A stretch of DNA of 64,000 nt from Nitrospira japonica (GCA_020723105.1 DYJL01000005.1:62001-126000), one strand, 5' to 3'; positions 44,909-54,165 are shown, counted from the stretch's first letter. Numbers and translations: made by a program. The notes: generated from the sequence alone by a model not told the origin.

Positions 44909-45567
44909 CCCACAACCTCCCTTTCAATCTGGGCCTCTTTAAGGTAGATTACTCTCCGGCCGGTGCCGTGAAAAAGGGCATCATTATGCGTTGCGATAAG
45001 CACTGTTGTACCCCTTGCATTTATCTCCTTAAAGAGGTTCATGATTGTTTCCGAGGTTTCTGTATCCAGATTCCCGGTAGGTTCGTCAGCAAGCAGGACT
45101 GCGGGTTTTGATACCATGGCCCGGGCTATGACGACTCTCTGCTGTTCCCCGCCTGAGAGGTGGTAAGGGTAAGTGCTTTCTTTATGTTTTAATTTTACCT
45201 CTTTTAAAACTTCGCTCACATGCTCTTTAATCTCGTGAGGATGCATATCGTGTATCCTGAGGGCCAGAGCGACATTTTCAGAAACTGTTTTGTTTGCTAA
45301 CAATCTGAAATCCTGGAAAACTATGCCGACGTTGCGCCGCAGAAAAGGGATAGCGCTTTGTTTGATTTTTTTTAGATCCCAGCCCGCCACTACAATCTCT
45401 CCTTCATCGGGGCGTTCGGCGCAGTAGATAAGTTTCAGAAGGGTTGTTTTTCCTACACCGCTTGGTCCCGTTACAAAGGCGAGCTCGCCTTTGTTAATAG
45501 TAAGAGAGATATCTTTCAGAACAATGTCGGTGTCATAAAATTTTGAGACGCTGGTAAAATGAATCAT
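44905..45567 (-). CDS. ftsE: Cell-division ATP-binding protein FtsE
   Basis: ABC ATPase of 220 residues partnering FtsX. Walker A is [13 protein letters not shown] (about 35-47), the signature [14 protein letters not shown], Walker [12 protein letters not shown], and the switch His is in IATHND. It starts the ftsE-ftsX-envC-ctpA unit; the transketolase genes lie seven bases upstream on the same strand and may be co-transcribed. Confidence 0.95.
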   Translation of the reverse strand: MIHFTSVSKFYDTDIVLKDISLTINKGELAFVTGPSGVGKTTLLKLIYCAERPDEGEIVVAGWDLKKIKQSAIPFLRRNVGIVFQDFRLLANKTVSENVALALRIHDMHPHEIKEHVSEVLKEVKLKHKESTYPYHLSGGEQQRVVIARAMVSKPAVLLADEPTGNLDTETSETIMNLFKEINARGTTVLIATHNDALFHGTGRRVIYLKEAQIEREVVG

Positions 45568-45574
45568 GGGTTCA

Positions 45575-46552
45575 TTATTTTAGTGCTTCCTTAATTGTCT
45601 TCATCATATCTTCCGCACTCAGCCCGTGGAATTTAAGTAGTTCCTCTGAATCGCCTGAACAGCCAAAGGTATCATTAATTCCAATGCGTTTTACGGGGAC
45701 CGGGTGGTTTTCAGAGAGAAATTCACTTACGGCGCTGCCAAGTCCCCCGATTATGGAATGTTCTTCTGCTGTTATTATAAGTTTTGAACTTCTGGCAGCC
45801 CTTAAAAGAGTTTCTTCATCGAGAGGTTTTATTGTAGACATATTGATTACTCCGGCATCAATACCGTCTTTTGCAAGTATTGCGGCTGCCTTTTTCGCAG
45901 TGGCAACCATTATTCCTGCAGCGATTATGTTGACGTCTTTTCCGATGTTAAATGTAAAGGCCCTGCCGATTTCAAAATTGTAATCGTCCGGCAGGACATA
46001 AGGGACCCTGGCCCGTCCGAGACGTACGTAGACAGGACCCCTGTAATCTGCAACAGTGTTAATTACCGAGGCGGTTTCTGCGGCATCAGCCGGCACTATC
46101 ACCGTCATATTGGGAAGAGCCCTCATTAAAGCAATATCTTCAAGAGCCTGATGTGAGGCCCCATCTTCGCCAACAGTAATTCCTCCATGGGTTGCAATGA
46201 GTTTGACGTTTGTATTGGAGTAGCACACAGTCAGTCTTATCTGATCCCAGGCCCTGCCGGTCTCAAATACAGCAAAGGTTGAGGCAAACGGCACCTTTCC
46301 TGTCAATGCAAGTCCTGCTGCAGTGCCTATCATATCCTGCTCTGCAATCCCCATATTGAAAAATCTTTCTGGAAAAGCCTTGGCGAATTTATTTGTCTTG
46401 GTTGAACAGGAGAGGTCGGCGTCGAGCACTACAATATCTGAACGTTTTTGCCCGAGTTCCATCAATGTGTCGCCATATGCATCCCTCGTGGCTTTTGGTT
46501 TTTTCTCTGAGTTTTGAGTTTTAAGTTCTGAGTTTTGAGTTTTTTCACCCAT
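45575..46552 (-). CDS. Transketolase, C-terminal subunit
   Basis: Pyrimidine-binding and C-terminal half of a split transketolase, 325 residues, pairing with the product of the upstream gene. MELGQKRSDIVVLDADLSCS-type start, MGIAEQDMIGTAAGLALTGK (TPP Glu), YSNTNVKLIATHGGITVGED and ITAEEHSIIGGLGSAV are typical. The first 16 residues contain a translated heptamer repeat (TQNSELK TQNSEKK) that precedes the conserved domain. The start codon overlaps the partner's end by eight bases. Confidence 0.93.
   Translation of the reverse strand: MGEKTQNSELKTQNSEKKPKATRDAYGDTLMELGQKRSDIVVLDADLSCSTKTNKFAKAFPERFFNMGIAEQDMIGTAAGLALTGKVPFASTFAVFETGRAWDQIRLTVCYSNTNVKLIATHGGITVGEDGASHQALEDIALMRALPNMTVIVPADAAETASVINTVADYRGPVYVRLGRARVPYVLPDDYNFEIGRAFTFNIGKDVNIIAAGIMVATAKKAAAILAKDGIDAGVINMSTIKPLDEETLLRAARSSKLIITAEEHSIIGGLGSAVSEFLSENHPVPVKRIGINDTFGCSGDSEELLKFHGLSAEDMMKTIKEALK
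46506..46540. repeat. Heptamer array in the transketolase C-subunit 5' end
   Basis: Five units in exact phase: TCTGAGT, TTTGAGT, TTTAAGT, TCTGAGT, TTTGAGT. Three units equal seven codons, so the protein shows a seven-residue repeat (TQNSELK/TQNSEKK). Confidence 0.9.
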
Positions 46553-47387
46553 TATGAATCTCCTTTACTGCTTTTTCGTATTCTTCCTGTGAAGGCGCAA
46601 CCCCGTGATATTCAACCTTGCCTTCAAAAAAGGATACACCTCTTCCTTTGGTGGTCTTTGCTATGATTACTGTGGGTTTGCCTTTAGTGTTTTCAGCTTT
46701 ATCAAGAGCATTGAGAATTTGCTCCATATTGTGGCCATCAACATCAATTACATGCCATCCAAATGCAGCCCATTTATCATGCAATGGCGCAATCCCCATG
46801 ACTTTCTGGACGGGACCGTCTATCTGCAGGCCGTTATTGTCTACAACAGCGCAGAGATTATCAATTTTATAATGCGCTGCAGTCATTGCAGCCTCCCAGA
46901 TTTGTCCTTCCTGAGTCTCGCCGTCACCCATTATGCAGTAGACACGCGCAGGATTGTTATCGAGCTTCAATCCTAAGGCCATGCCGTTGGCAACTGAAAG
47001 CCCCTGTCCGAGAGAGCCTGTTGAAACTTCAATTCCGGGAAGACTTGTACAGCATGGATGCCCCTGAAGCGGAGATTCTATCTTTCTGAGATGATCAAGC
47101 ACCTCAAGCGGGAAATATCCGGCTTCAGCCATTATTGCATAGAGCAGGGGCGCTGCATGGCCTTTTGAAAGGATAAACCGGTCTCGCTTTTTGTAGAAGG
47201 GGTCTTTGGGATCAAAATTCATTTTTGAAAAATATATTGCTACTGCTACATCTGCTGCAGAGAGCGAACCGCCGGTGTGTCCGGAGTTTGCTTTTGTCAG
47301 CATATGCAGAATATGAAGGCGTACTTTCTTTGCAACCTTCTGAAGCTCGTGGATATCGGTGATTTTTCCTTTTGTAACTGCACCCAT
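46545..47387 (-). CDS. Transketolase, N-terminal subunit
   Basis: Thiamine-diphosphate-binding half of a split transketolase, 280 residues, for the non-oxidative pentose phosphate pathway. SGHTGGSLSAADVAVAIYFS, SKGHAAPLLYAIMAEAGYF and GSLGQGLSVANGMALG are typical. The TPP motif GDGETQEGQIWEAAM...DNNGLQIDG is complete. AAGGAGA precedes the ATG. The gene is divergent from phoB. Confidence 0.95.
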   Translation of the reverse strand: MGAVTKGKITDIHELQKVAKKVRLHILHMLTKANSGHTGGSLSAADVAVAIYFSKMNFDPKDPFYKKRDRFILSKGHAAPLLYAIMAEAGYFPLEVLDHLRKIESPLQGHPCCTSLPGIEVSTGSLGQGLSVANGMALGLKLDNNPARVYCIMGDGETQEGQIWEAAMTAAHYKIDNLCAVVDNNGLQIDGPVQKVMGIAPLHDKWAAFGWHVIDVDGHNMEQILNALDKAENTKGKPTVIIAKTTKGRGVSFFEGKVEYHGVAPSQEEYEKAVKEIHNG

Positions 47388-47481
47388 AGTTATCTCCTTG
47401 TTTGCAATGCTAATTTATGCAGGGATATTTTGTTGAACATTATATCATTTTTTTATGTTATTAATCTGTAAATAATAACCC

Positions 47482-47621
47482 CCGAAAAATAGAGATAGAA
47501 TGAGAAACACTATATTCTACCTGTCATTGCGAGAACCCGAAGGGTTCGTGGCAATCTCATTGAAAAAGACGAGATTGCTTCGCTTTGCTCGCAATGACAA
47601 TCCTCTATCTCTATTTTTCGG
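47482..47621. repeat. 140-bp nested palindromic element (MITE-like)
   Basis: Perfect 18-bp outer arms (CCGAAAAATAGAGATAGA, 47482-47499 with 47604-47621) enclose perfect 12-bp inner arms (TGTCATTGCGAG, 47522-47533 with 47588-47599). It sits in the divergent region between the transketolase and phoB genes and has no coding capacity. The nested inverted repeats suggest a non-autonomous mobile element. Confidence 0.85.
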
Positions 47622-47677
47622 TAACCCTGTAACCAGAGACAGAAAAAGGGTATAATTGACCATCAGGAGCTTTAAAC

Positions 47678-48400
47678 TTGAAATCCGTGGGTAATGACTT
47701 ATTTATCATGAAAGGCAGAATTTTAATTGTTGAAGACGAAAAAGATATCTATGAACTGATTGCGTATAATCTTAAAAAGGAAGGCTTCGAGGTATTTATT
47801 TCTGCTGACGGTGAATCTGCCTTACAACTTATCAGAAAAGAAAAATTTAATATGGTAATCCTCGACCTTATGCTTCCGGTCTTATCGGGGTTGGAAATTT
47901 GCAGGATTATCAGAAGCAACCCTGATACAGCAGCACTGCCTGTAATAATGCTTACGGCCAAGGGCGAAGAAATTGACAGAGTCCTCGGTCTTGAAATGGG
48001 AGCTGACGATTACATCACAAAACCATTCAGCCCGAGAGAGTTGATAGCGCGTATCAAGGCTGTTCTCAGGAGGACTGGAGAACAACCTGTTTCAGAAAGA
48101 ATCATAGATTCGGGGGACCTTATTATAAACAAAGAAACCTACATAGTTACCCGTAGAGGGCAGCCGCTTAAATTAAGCGCCACAGAATTCAAACTGCTTC
48201 TCTTTCTTGCTGAGAGAAAGGGAAAAATATTGGACCGCGACCGGATTCTTGATGCGGTGTGGCGCAATGAGGTATTTGTGGAGCCGAGAACCGTTGACGT
48301 GCATATAAGAAGGCTTCGGATGCAGATTGAGGAAGACCCTGACAATCCCAGATACATCAAAACAATGCGGGGCGTAGGGTATTATTTTGACGGGAAATAA
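47678..48400 (+). CDS. phoB: Phosphate-type response regulator PhoB
   Basis: OmpR/PhoB-family response regulator. The receiver domain (ILIVEDEKDIYELIAYNLKK) has the phospho-Asp in VILDLMLPV and the Lys in DDYITKPFSP. The C-terminal winged helix ends RRLRMQIEEDPDNPRYIKTM. TTG 47678 has AGGAG eight bases upstream and follows a TATAAT at 47651; ATG 47708 (230 residues) gives the usual family length but lacks a Shine-Dalgarno. It overlaps phoR and precedes a pst operon, so phosphate control is well supported. Confidence 0.92.
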   Translation: MKSVGNDLFIMKGRILIVEDEKDIYELIAYNLKKEGFEVFISADGESALQLIRKEKFNMVILDLMLPVLSGLEICRIIRSNPDTAALPVIMLTAKGEEIDRVLGLEMGADDYITKPFSPRELIARIKAVLRRTGEQPVSERIIDSGDLIINKETYIVTRRGQPLKLSATEFKLLLFLAERKGKILDRDRILDAVWRNEVFVEPRTVDVHIRRLRMQIEEDPDNPRYIKTMRGVGYYFDGK

Positions 48401-50211
48401 TGAAGCGAGTCCTTTTCAGAAAAGTCCTTTTCTCATCCCTGACTATTGCATGTATCCTGCTTATAGCGCTTGAGTTATATCTTTCACGCGTTGTAAGAAA
48501 CAACTATATATCACAGATTGAGGAAAGCCTTTTAATCCAGAGCCGGTTAATTAAAGAGCATATCCCTTCGGACCTTACATCCAATCTTGACGCTTTGTGC
48601 AGACAATATAAGGAAAAGACCGGGGCAAGGGTTACAGTTATTGACGGTTCCGGCAGGGTAGCTGGTGATTCCGATGAGTCATCAGAGAAGATGGAAAATC
48701 ATTCTGACAGGCCTGAGATTAAAGAGGCGTCTGTAACTGATACAGGACGTTCCATCCGTCTCAGCAACACAGTGCATAAAGAATTTTTCTATTTTGCAGT
48801 CGCCCTCGGGGGCAGTCCCGACAGGGGATTCCTGAGACTCTCTGTGCCGCTTCATGATCTGGAAACAGCTATATCCAATATAAGGATTCGCATAGCAGTT
48901 TCATCTTTTATCGCCTTGCTTGCGGCAATTATACTCGGTCTTTTTCATGCAGGGAAAATTACGCGTGCAATAGAAGAGATAACGCGTTTCTCAACAGCAA
49001 TCAAATCAGGAAATTTTAAGACACGGCTGTTTGTCAAAGAGAAAGGCGAAATCGGAGAGCTTGCAAAAAACATCAGCGCCATGGCGCAGGAGCTGAAAGT
49101 GAGACTGGAGCATAGTCAGAAAGAACAGCATAAAATGGAGGAAATCCTGAAAAATATGTCTGACGGCCTGATGCTGACGGACATTGAAGGGAGGATATTC
49201 CTCTGTAACCCTGCAGTGAAGAAATTATTTGGCATTGAATCGGATATTGAAGGCAGGACCTTGATGGAGACCCTGAGAAATGCCGAACTCATGGATGTCA
49301 TAACAGAAGCGCTTGGAAAAAGAGAGACTGTTGCCGGAGAGATAACGATAACGTATCCAAAGGAAACTTATCTGCTTGTTACGGCTGTGCCGTTTAGTTA
49401 TCCCCCTGAAAGCGGAAATATCTCCGGTATCGTGCTTTCGCTGCATAACGTGACACGGCTCAGGAAACTTGAGGATGTGAGAAAGGATTTTGTTGCGAAT
49501 GTATCACATGAAGTGAAAACACCTATTACTGCGATTAAGGGCTTTGCGGAAACACTCCTTGATGGCGCTATTGATGACAGGGAGAATGCCTTTAAGTTTC
49601 TTCAGACCATAAAGAGTCACAGTGAACGCCTGAATTTTCTTGTGGATGATCTGCTTATGCTTTCGAGGATTGAGCTCGGCGATATAAGAATAAAGAAAGT
49701 AAATGTGGATCTAAATGAAATAATAGATGCTATCTTTACAACACTAAAGGATAAAGCCGCTGCAAAAGGTCTTCAGCTCAGAAAAGATATCCCGTCCGGT
49801 ATCCGTGAAATAAAGGCGGACCGAAACCGTCTGATACAGATACTTCTGAATCTCGTTGACAATGGAATAAAGTTTACGGAAAAAGGAGAGGTGGAAATAG
49901 TTGCAAGGTGCAAGATGCAGGATACAAAAAAAGGACCTGGGAATTGCAACTTGCCGCTTGCAACTGATTTCATCGTGATTACTGTTGCCGATACAGGTAC
50001 TGGCATTCCTCATCATCATATTCCCCGTCTTGGAGAAAGATTTTACAGAGTTGACAGATCACGTTCAAGAGATCTCGGCGGCACAGGGCTCGGCCTCGCC
50101 ATAGTAAAGCATCTCGTCAAGGCCCACGGTTGGGGGATGCAGATTGAGAGCACGCCTGGCAAGGGGACGGCTGTGATGATTGTCATTCCTCAAAATTTAA
50201 CATTTCCTTAA
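48400..50211 (+). CDS. phoR: Sensor histidine kinase PhoR
   Basis: Membrane sensor kinase of 603 residues. TM1 is at about 9-26, the periplasmic sensor at about 27-165, TM2 at 168-188, then HAMP, PAS (about 247-345), HisKA with His370 (NVSHEVKTPITAIKG) and HATPase (NLVDNGIKFTEKG, VADTGTGIP, GGTGLGLAIVKHL). Between the N box and the G1 box about 20 residues (501-522) are encoded by inverted heptamer arrays. The start overlaps the phoB stop codon. It should control PhoB according to Pst/PhoU state. Confidence 0.94.
   Translation: MKRVLFRKVLFSSLTIACILLIALELYLSRVVRNNYISQIEESLLIQSRLIKEHIPSDLTSNLDALCRQYKEKTGARVTVIDGSGRVAGDSDESSEKMENHSDRPEIKEASVTDTGRSIRLSNTVHKEFFYFAVALGGSPDRGFLRLSVPLHDLETAISNIRIRIAVSSFIALLAAIILGLFHAGKITRAIEEITRFSTAIKSGNFKTRLFVKEKGEIGELAKNISAMAQELKVRLEHSQKEQHKMEEILKNMSDGLMLTDIEGRIFLCNPAVKKLFGIESDIEGRTLMETLRNAELMDVITEALGKRETVAGEITITYPKETYLLVTAVPFSYPPESGNISGIVLSLHNVTRLRKLEDVRKDFVANVSHEVKTPITAIKGFAETLLDGAIDDRENAFKFLQTIKSHSERLNFLVDDLLMLSRIELGDIRIKKVNVDLNEIIDAIFTTLKDKAAAKGLQLRKDIPSGIREIKADRNRLIQILLNLVDNGIKFTEKGEVEIVARCKMQDTKKGPGNCNLPLATDFIVITVADTGTGIPHHHIPRLGERFYRVDRSRSRDLGGTGLGLAIVKHLVKAHGWGMQIESTPGKGTAVMIVIPQNLTFP
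49901..49964. repeat. Inverted heptamer arrays inside the phoR ATPase domain
   Basis: Left: TTGCAAG, GTGCAAG, ATGCAGG, ATACAAA (49901-49928). Right: TTGCAAC, TTGCCGC, TTGCAAC (49944-49964). They are in frame and encode an extra loop in the kinase. Confidence 0.85.
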
Positions 50212-50235
50212 TATTCCTGTAACAATACGTTGTTA
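50197..50235 (+). promoter_or_regulatory. Candidate Pho box upstream of pstS
   Basis: Four hexamers TTAACA, TTAATA, GTAACA, TTGTTA start at 50197, 50208, 50219 and 50230, exactly 11 bases apart. PhoB/PhoP sites are direct repeats with this period. It begins inside the last codons of phoR and lies about 280 bases before pstS. Confidence 0.45.
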
Positions 50236-50513
50236 TACTTTTATGTGTTAACACAGTAACGAGCATTCAGTTGTAATGAATGCAGAAATGGAAGGCTGTG
50301 GAAGAATTTTTATACGACACCTTTAAAAAGGGATTAGGGGATAGGGAGTAGGGGGTAGTCAAGAAGAAATAAGAAAAACAGCTCGAAGCAAAAATGTAAT
50401 ATATTGTTTGTCGTTTATAGAAATTCTGAAACAGGCTTTCATTTCTGCTGAAAGATCCTAAATAAATTTTAAGACATTTATAGATGATTAATAACATTAA
50501 AGGAGGTTTGAAA
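50236..50513. other. Intergenic region phoR-pstS
   Basis: Apart from the candidate Pho box and the AGGGATT heptamer array (50329-50356), this 300-base gap holds no gene or hairpin that I can support. The pstS Shine-Dalgarno AAAGGAGG is at 50499-50506. Confidence 0.5.
50329..50356. repeat. AGGGATT heptamer array
   Basis: Four units in exact phase: AGGGATT, AGGGGAT, AGGGAGT, AGGGGGT. The same consensus recurs at 52409 and 53357 in the pst operon spacers. Confidence 0.9.
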
Positions 50514-51512
50514 ATGCTAAAGAAATTTCTCATAGGCGAAATGGTCCTCATGCTCTTATCAGCAGTAATAGCAATGTCTGTAACTGCTGAAGACAAGATC
50601 ATTAAGATTGACGGTTCAAGCACAGTCTACCCTGTTACAGAGGCAGTTGCCGAAGAATTTCAGGCAGCTAAAAGAGGCAGTGTCAGGGTAACGGTAGGTA
50701 TTTCAGGAACAGGAGGCGGATTTAAAAAGTTCTGCAGAGGAGAGATAGATATATCTGATGCATCAAGACCCATACTGAAAAAGGAAATGGATTCATGCAA
50801 AGAGCAGGGGGTAGAGTACATAGAACTGCCTGTTGCATACGACGGGCTTGCAATAATGGTCCATATGAAAAATACATGGGTGAACTCAGTGACGGTTGCA
50901 GATCTGAAAAAGATGTGGGAACCTGCTGCACAGGGGAAGATAAAGAAATGGAATCAGGTGAGACCTGCATGGCCCGATGCGGCGCTTAAACTTTTTGGCC
51001 CTGGCGCTGATTCCGGCACCTTTGATTACTTCACAGAAGCCATCAATGGAAAATCAAAAGCTTCAAGAGGAGATTTCACTGCAAGCGAAGACGATAATAT
51101 ACTTGTTCAGGGAATAGCAGGCGATAAAAATGCCCTTGGATATTTCGGACTGGCATATTATGATGAAAATAAAGACAAGCTGAAGCTTGTGCCTGTTGAC
51201 GGAGGTCAGGGGCCGGTCCTTCCGTCTGAAAAGACGGTGATGGACGGCACGTACCAGCCTCTGTCAAGACCCATATTTATCTATGTGAATAAAAATTCCA
51301 TGTCCAAACCGGAATTGAAGGAGTTTGTGGCATTCTATTTAAAACAGGCCCCGAAGCTTGTGAAACAGGTCAAATACATTCCGCTGCCTTCAACTGCGTA
51401 TAAGCTTGCGGAAGAGAGATTTGCAAAGTCCAGAACAGGGACCATGTTTGGCGGCGAGGCCAAGGTAGGAGTAAAAATAGAGGATCTTCTCCAGATGGAA
51501 GACAGAAAGTAG
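50514..51512 (+). CDS. pstS: Phosphate ABC transporter substrate-binding protein PstS
   Basis: Periplasmic phosphate receptor of 332 residues. The signal peptide is MLKKFLIGEMVLMLLSAVIA, cut near TAE. Phosphate-binding motifs are IDGSSTVYPVTEAVAEEFQ, VGISGTGGGFKKFCRGEIDI and GADSGTFDYFTEAI. ATG 50514 has AAAGGAGG upstream; an ATG at 50484 would add ten residues before the signal and is rejected. It is the first gene of pstSCAB-phoU. Confidence 0.95.
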   Translation: MLKKFLIGEMVLMLLSAVIAMSVTAEDKIIKIDGSSTVYPVTEAVAEEFQAAKRGSVRVTVGISGTGGGFKKFCRGEIDISDASRPILKKEMDSCKEQGVEYIELPVAYDGLAIMVHMKNTWVNSVTVADLKKMWEPAAQGKIKKWNQVRPAWPDAALKLFGPGADSGTFDYFTEAINGKSKASRGDFTASEDDNILVQGIAGDKNALGYFGLAYYDENKDKLKLVPVDGGQGPVLPSEKTVMDGTYQPLSRPIFIYVNKNSMSKPELKEFVAFYLKQAPKLVKQVKYIPLPSTAYKLAEERFAKSRTGTMFGGEAKVGVKIEDLLQMEDRK

Positions 51513-51531
51513 GAGAGTGAAGAGGCCGGCG

Positions 51532-52404
51532 ATGAGGATAAGGGAACGCATTATTGAGACGGGCCTGTTTTTCAGCGCCCTCTCTTCGGTATTCATCACG
51601 CTCGGCATTGTTATTATTCTGACTTATGAATCCTTTGGATTTTTCAAAGAGGTTGCTATAGTGGAATTTTTCACCGGCACTACATGGATGCCGCTTTTTG
51701 CTGAGCCGAAATTCGGCATCCTTCCGCTTGTTTCAGGAACCCTGTTAACAACAGCAATTGCACTTGTGGTTGCTTTGCCGCTTGGACTGATCAGCGCGAT
51801 ATATTTAAGCGAATATGCGCCACACAGGTTAAGGGAGATGATAAAGCCGGTGCTCGAACTTCTGGCGGCCGTGCCGACTGTTGTCTATGGCTATTTTGCC
51901 TTGTTTTTTCTGACACCTTTTTTACAGAATTTTTTGCCGGAGCTTTCAGGATTCAATGCAATCAGTCCCGGGATAATTATGGGAATAATGATTGTGCCAT
52001 ATGTGAGCTCGGTAAGCGAAGATGCCATGAAAGCAGTGCCAATGTATATCAGGGAAGGTTCGTATGCAATGGGCGCGACAAAGTTTCAGACAGCATTCAA
52101 GGTCGTAATTCCTGCTGCATTCTCTGGCATTGCTGCAGCTTTCATCATGGGCATATCGAGGGCTATTGGTGAAACGATGGTTGTTGCTATTGCGGCAGGC
52201 ATGATGCCGAATTTTACATTCAATCCTATGGAGCCGGTCCAGACACTGACTTCATATATAGTGCAGGTCAGCCTCGGAGACGTGCCGCATGGGACCATTG
52301 AATACAGGACGATATTTGCTGCAGGCATGACACTGTTTTTGATGACTCTGTTTTTCAATATAATAGGATTCTGGTTGAGAAAGAGGATAAGAGAAGCGTA
52401 TTGA
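51532..52404 (+). CDS. pstC: Phosphate ABC transporter permease PstC
   Basis: Six-helix inner-membrane permease of 290 residues. TTWMPLFAEPKFGILPLVSG, EYAPHRLREMIKPVLELLAA (coupling region) and GASRAIGETMVVAIAAGMM-like ISRAIGETM are typical of PstC. ATG 51532 has GAAGAGG upstream; a GTG at 51517 directly abuts AGGAGA and is less likely. It lies 19 bases after pstS. Confidence 0.94.
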   Translation: MRIRERIIETGLFFSALSSVFITLGIVIILTYESFGFFKEVAIVEFFTGTTWMPLFAEPKFGILPLVSGTLLTTAIALVVALPLGLISAIYLSEYAPHRLREMIKPVLELLAAVPTVVYGYFALFFLTPFLQNFLPELSGFNAISPGIIMGIMIVPYVSSVSEDAMKAVPMYIREGSYAMGATKFQTAFKVVIPAAFSGIAAAFIMGISRAIGETMVVAIAAGMMPNFTFNPMEPVQTLTSYIVQVSLGDVPHGTIEYRTIFAAGMTLFLMTLFFNIIGFWLRKRIREAY

Positions 52405-52408
52405 AGAC

Positions 52409-52436
52409 AGGGTAAAGGGAGTAGGGTGTAGGGATG
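52409..52436. repeat. AGGGANT heptamer array containing the pstA start codon
   Basis: AGGGTAA, AGGGAGT, AGGGTGT, AGGGATG in exact phase. The last unit supplies the ATG of pstA (52434-52436), and the array would act as its ribosome-binding region. Confidence 0.9.
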
Positions 52437-53342
52437 GAAGACATTAAAAAAAGAATAAAAAACATCAAGCTATGGAACGGGATATTCAGCATTGTGAGCC
52501 TGCTTTCAACATTTGTGGGGCTGGTCCTGCTGTTTGCGTTGATGACTGACCTGTTTATGGACGGTGCTCCGCGAATCAGTTATAAATTTTTTACTTCATT
52601 TCCTTCACGCTTCCCGGAAGAAGCGGGGATTCTGTCAGCATGGGTAGGGACTCTCCTGTTGATTCTTGTTACTGCGTTTGCAGCTATTCCGCTTGGCGTT
52701 GCTGCAGGTATTTATCTTGAAGAATATGCGGGTAAGAACTGGTTTACTGATATTATTGAAATCAACATTGCAAATCTTGCCGGCGTTCCCTCAATTATTT
52801 ACGGGTTGCTTGCGCTGGGGATATTCGTGTACTTTTTTAAATTCGGCGAAAGCGTGCTTACCGGCGGCCTTGCGCTTGCGCTCCTGATCCTGCCGATGGT
52901 TATTATGGCGACAAGGGAAGCTATCAGGGCGGTCCCAAATTCGATACGAGAGGCTTCCTACGCAGTAGGCGCAACAAAATGGCAGACAGTTAAGTGGCAT
53001 ATAATCCCTTACTCTACGGGCGGGATACTTACGGGTATCATCATCGGTCTATCGCGGGCCATTGGAGAGACTGCGCCAATAATCACTGTTGGCGCTCTTA
53101 CTTTTATAGCTTTTTTACCGGCGTCTCCTGTATCAACAGAATTTCCGTTCATATCATTTAAGTGGCTTCTGGACCCTTTCACTGTAATGCCTATTCAGAT
53201 ATTTAACTGGGTATCGAGACCACAGCAGGGATTTCATGTGAATGCAGCGGCAGCAGGAATAGTGCTTCTGGTAATGACGCTGTTTATGAATGCGGCGGCA
53301 ATTTATATCAGGTACAGATTCAGAAAGAAAATAAAATGGTGA
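52434..53342 (+). CDS. pstA: Phosphate ABC transporter permease PstA
   Basis: Partner permease of PstC, 302 residues with six helices. [57 protein letters not shown] and [17 protein letters not shown] are the family motifs. Its ATG lies inside a heptamer array, in which GTAGGG units may stand in for the Shine-Dalgarno. Confidence 0.94.
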   Translation: MEDIKKRIKNIKLWNGIFSIVSLLSTFVGLVLLFALMTDLFMDGAPRISYKFFTSFPSRFPEEAGILSAWVGTLLLILVTAFAAIPLGVAAGIYLEEYAGKNWFTDIIEINIANLAGVPSIIYGLLALGIFVYFFKFGESVLTGGLALALLILPMVIMATREAIRAVPNSIREASYAVGATKWQTVKWHIIPYSTGGILTGIIIGLSRAIGETAPIITVGALTFIAFLPASPVSTEFPFISFKWLLDPFTVMPIQIFNWVSRPQQGFHVNAAAAGIVLLVMTLFMNAAAIYIRYRFRKKIKW

Positions 53343-53356
53343 AGAAAACAGAGGTT

Positions 53357-53384
53357 AGGGTTTACGTGACAGGGAGTAGGGGAA
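53357..53384. repeat. AGGGANT heptamer array before pstB
   Basis: AGGGTTT, ACGTGAC, AGGGAGT, AGGGGAA in phase, ending four bases before the pstB ATG. The final AGGGG may serve as ribosome-binding site. Confidence 0.7.
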
Positions 53385-53388
53385 AATT

Positions 53389-54165
53389 ATGACAAGGTCA
53401 GCAATAGAGTTAAAAGCAGAAGCAAAAAACCTCAATTTCTATTATGGACCAGTTCACGCACTGAAGAATATTAATATGCCAATTGAACGAAGAAAGGTGA
53501 CCGCGCTGATAGGCCCTTCGGGCTGCGGCAAGACGACGTTTCTGAGATGCTTCAACCGCATGCATGATCTGTATCCGCATAACAGATATGAGGGCGAGAT
53601 AATACTCTATCCCGATAAAATTAATATTATATCTCCGGAGATAGACCCTATAGAAATAAGAATGCAGATAAGCATGGTCTTTCAAAAACCAAACCCTTTC
53701 CCGAAATCAATATATGAAAATGTTGCATATGGCCTCAGAGTCCGGGGTATCAGCAGGAAGGGTATTCTTGATGAAGCTGTAGAAAAATCATTGCGCGGTG
53801 CAGCCCTGTGGGAGGAGGTAAAGGGCCGGCTTAACAGTCTGGCAGTGGACCTTTCTGGAGGGCAGCAACAGAGACTTTGCATTGCCAGGGCGCTGGCCAC
53901 AGGCCCGAGGATACTCCTTTTTGACGAGCCTACCTCGGCACTGGATCCGACGGCCACTTCAAAGATTGAGGAACTTATTATAGAATTAAAGAACGAAGTA
54001 ACCATTATAATCGTCACCCACAATATGCAGCAGGCGGCGAGAGTTTCTGATTATACGGCGTTTATGTATCTTGGCGAAATCATAGAATTTGATAAAACTG
54101 ATAAAATATTCACTGCGCCGTCAAACCGGCTGACAGAGGAATATATTACAGGGAGATTCGGGTAA
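53389..54165 (+). CDS. pstB: Phosphate ABC transporter ATPase PstB
   Basis: ABC ATPase of 258 residues powering PstCA. Walker A is [20 protein letters not shown], which includes the PstB-typical FNRMHDL. The Q-loop is [19 protein letters not shown], the signature [15 protein letters not shown], Walker [13 protein letters not shown], and the switch His is in [17 protein letters not shown]. It follows pstA with 46 bases that hold a heptamer array. Confidence 0.96.
   Translation: MTRSAIELKAEAKNLNFYYGPVHALKNINMPIERRKVTALIGPSGCGKTTFLRCFNRMHDLYPHNRYEGEIILYPDKINIISPEIDPIEIRMQISMVFQKPNPFPKSIYENVAYGLRVRGISRKGILDEAVEKSLRGAALWEEVKGRLNSLAVDLSGGQQQRLCIARALATGPRILLFDEPTSALDPTATSKIEELIIELKNEVTIIIVTHNMQQAARVSDYTAFMYLGEIIEFDKTDKIFTAPSNRLTEEYITGRFG

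Noticed and set aside
53357-53384. Heptamer arrays as plain sequencing or assembly artefacts
   Set aside because: They differ in consensus, keep reading frames open in several genes and include native start and stop codons, which is unlikely for artefacts.
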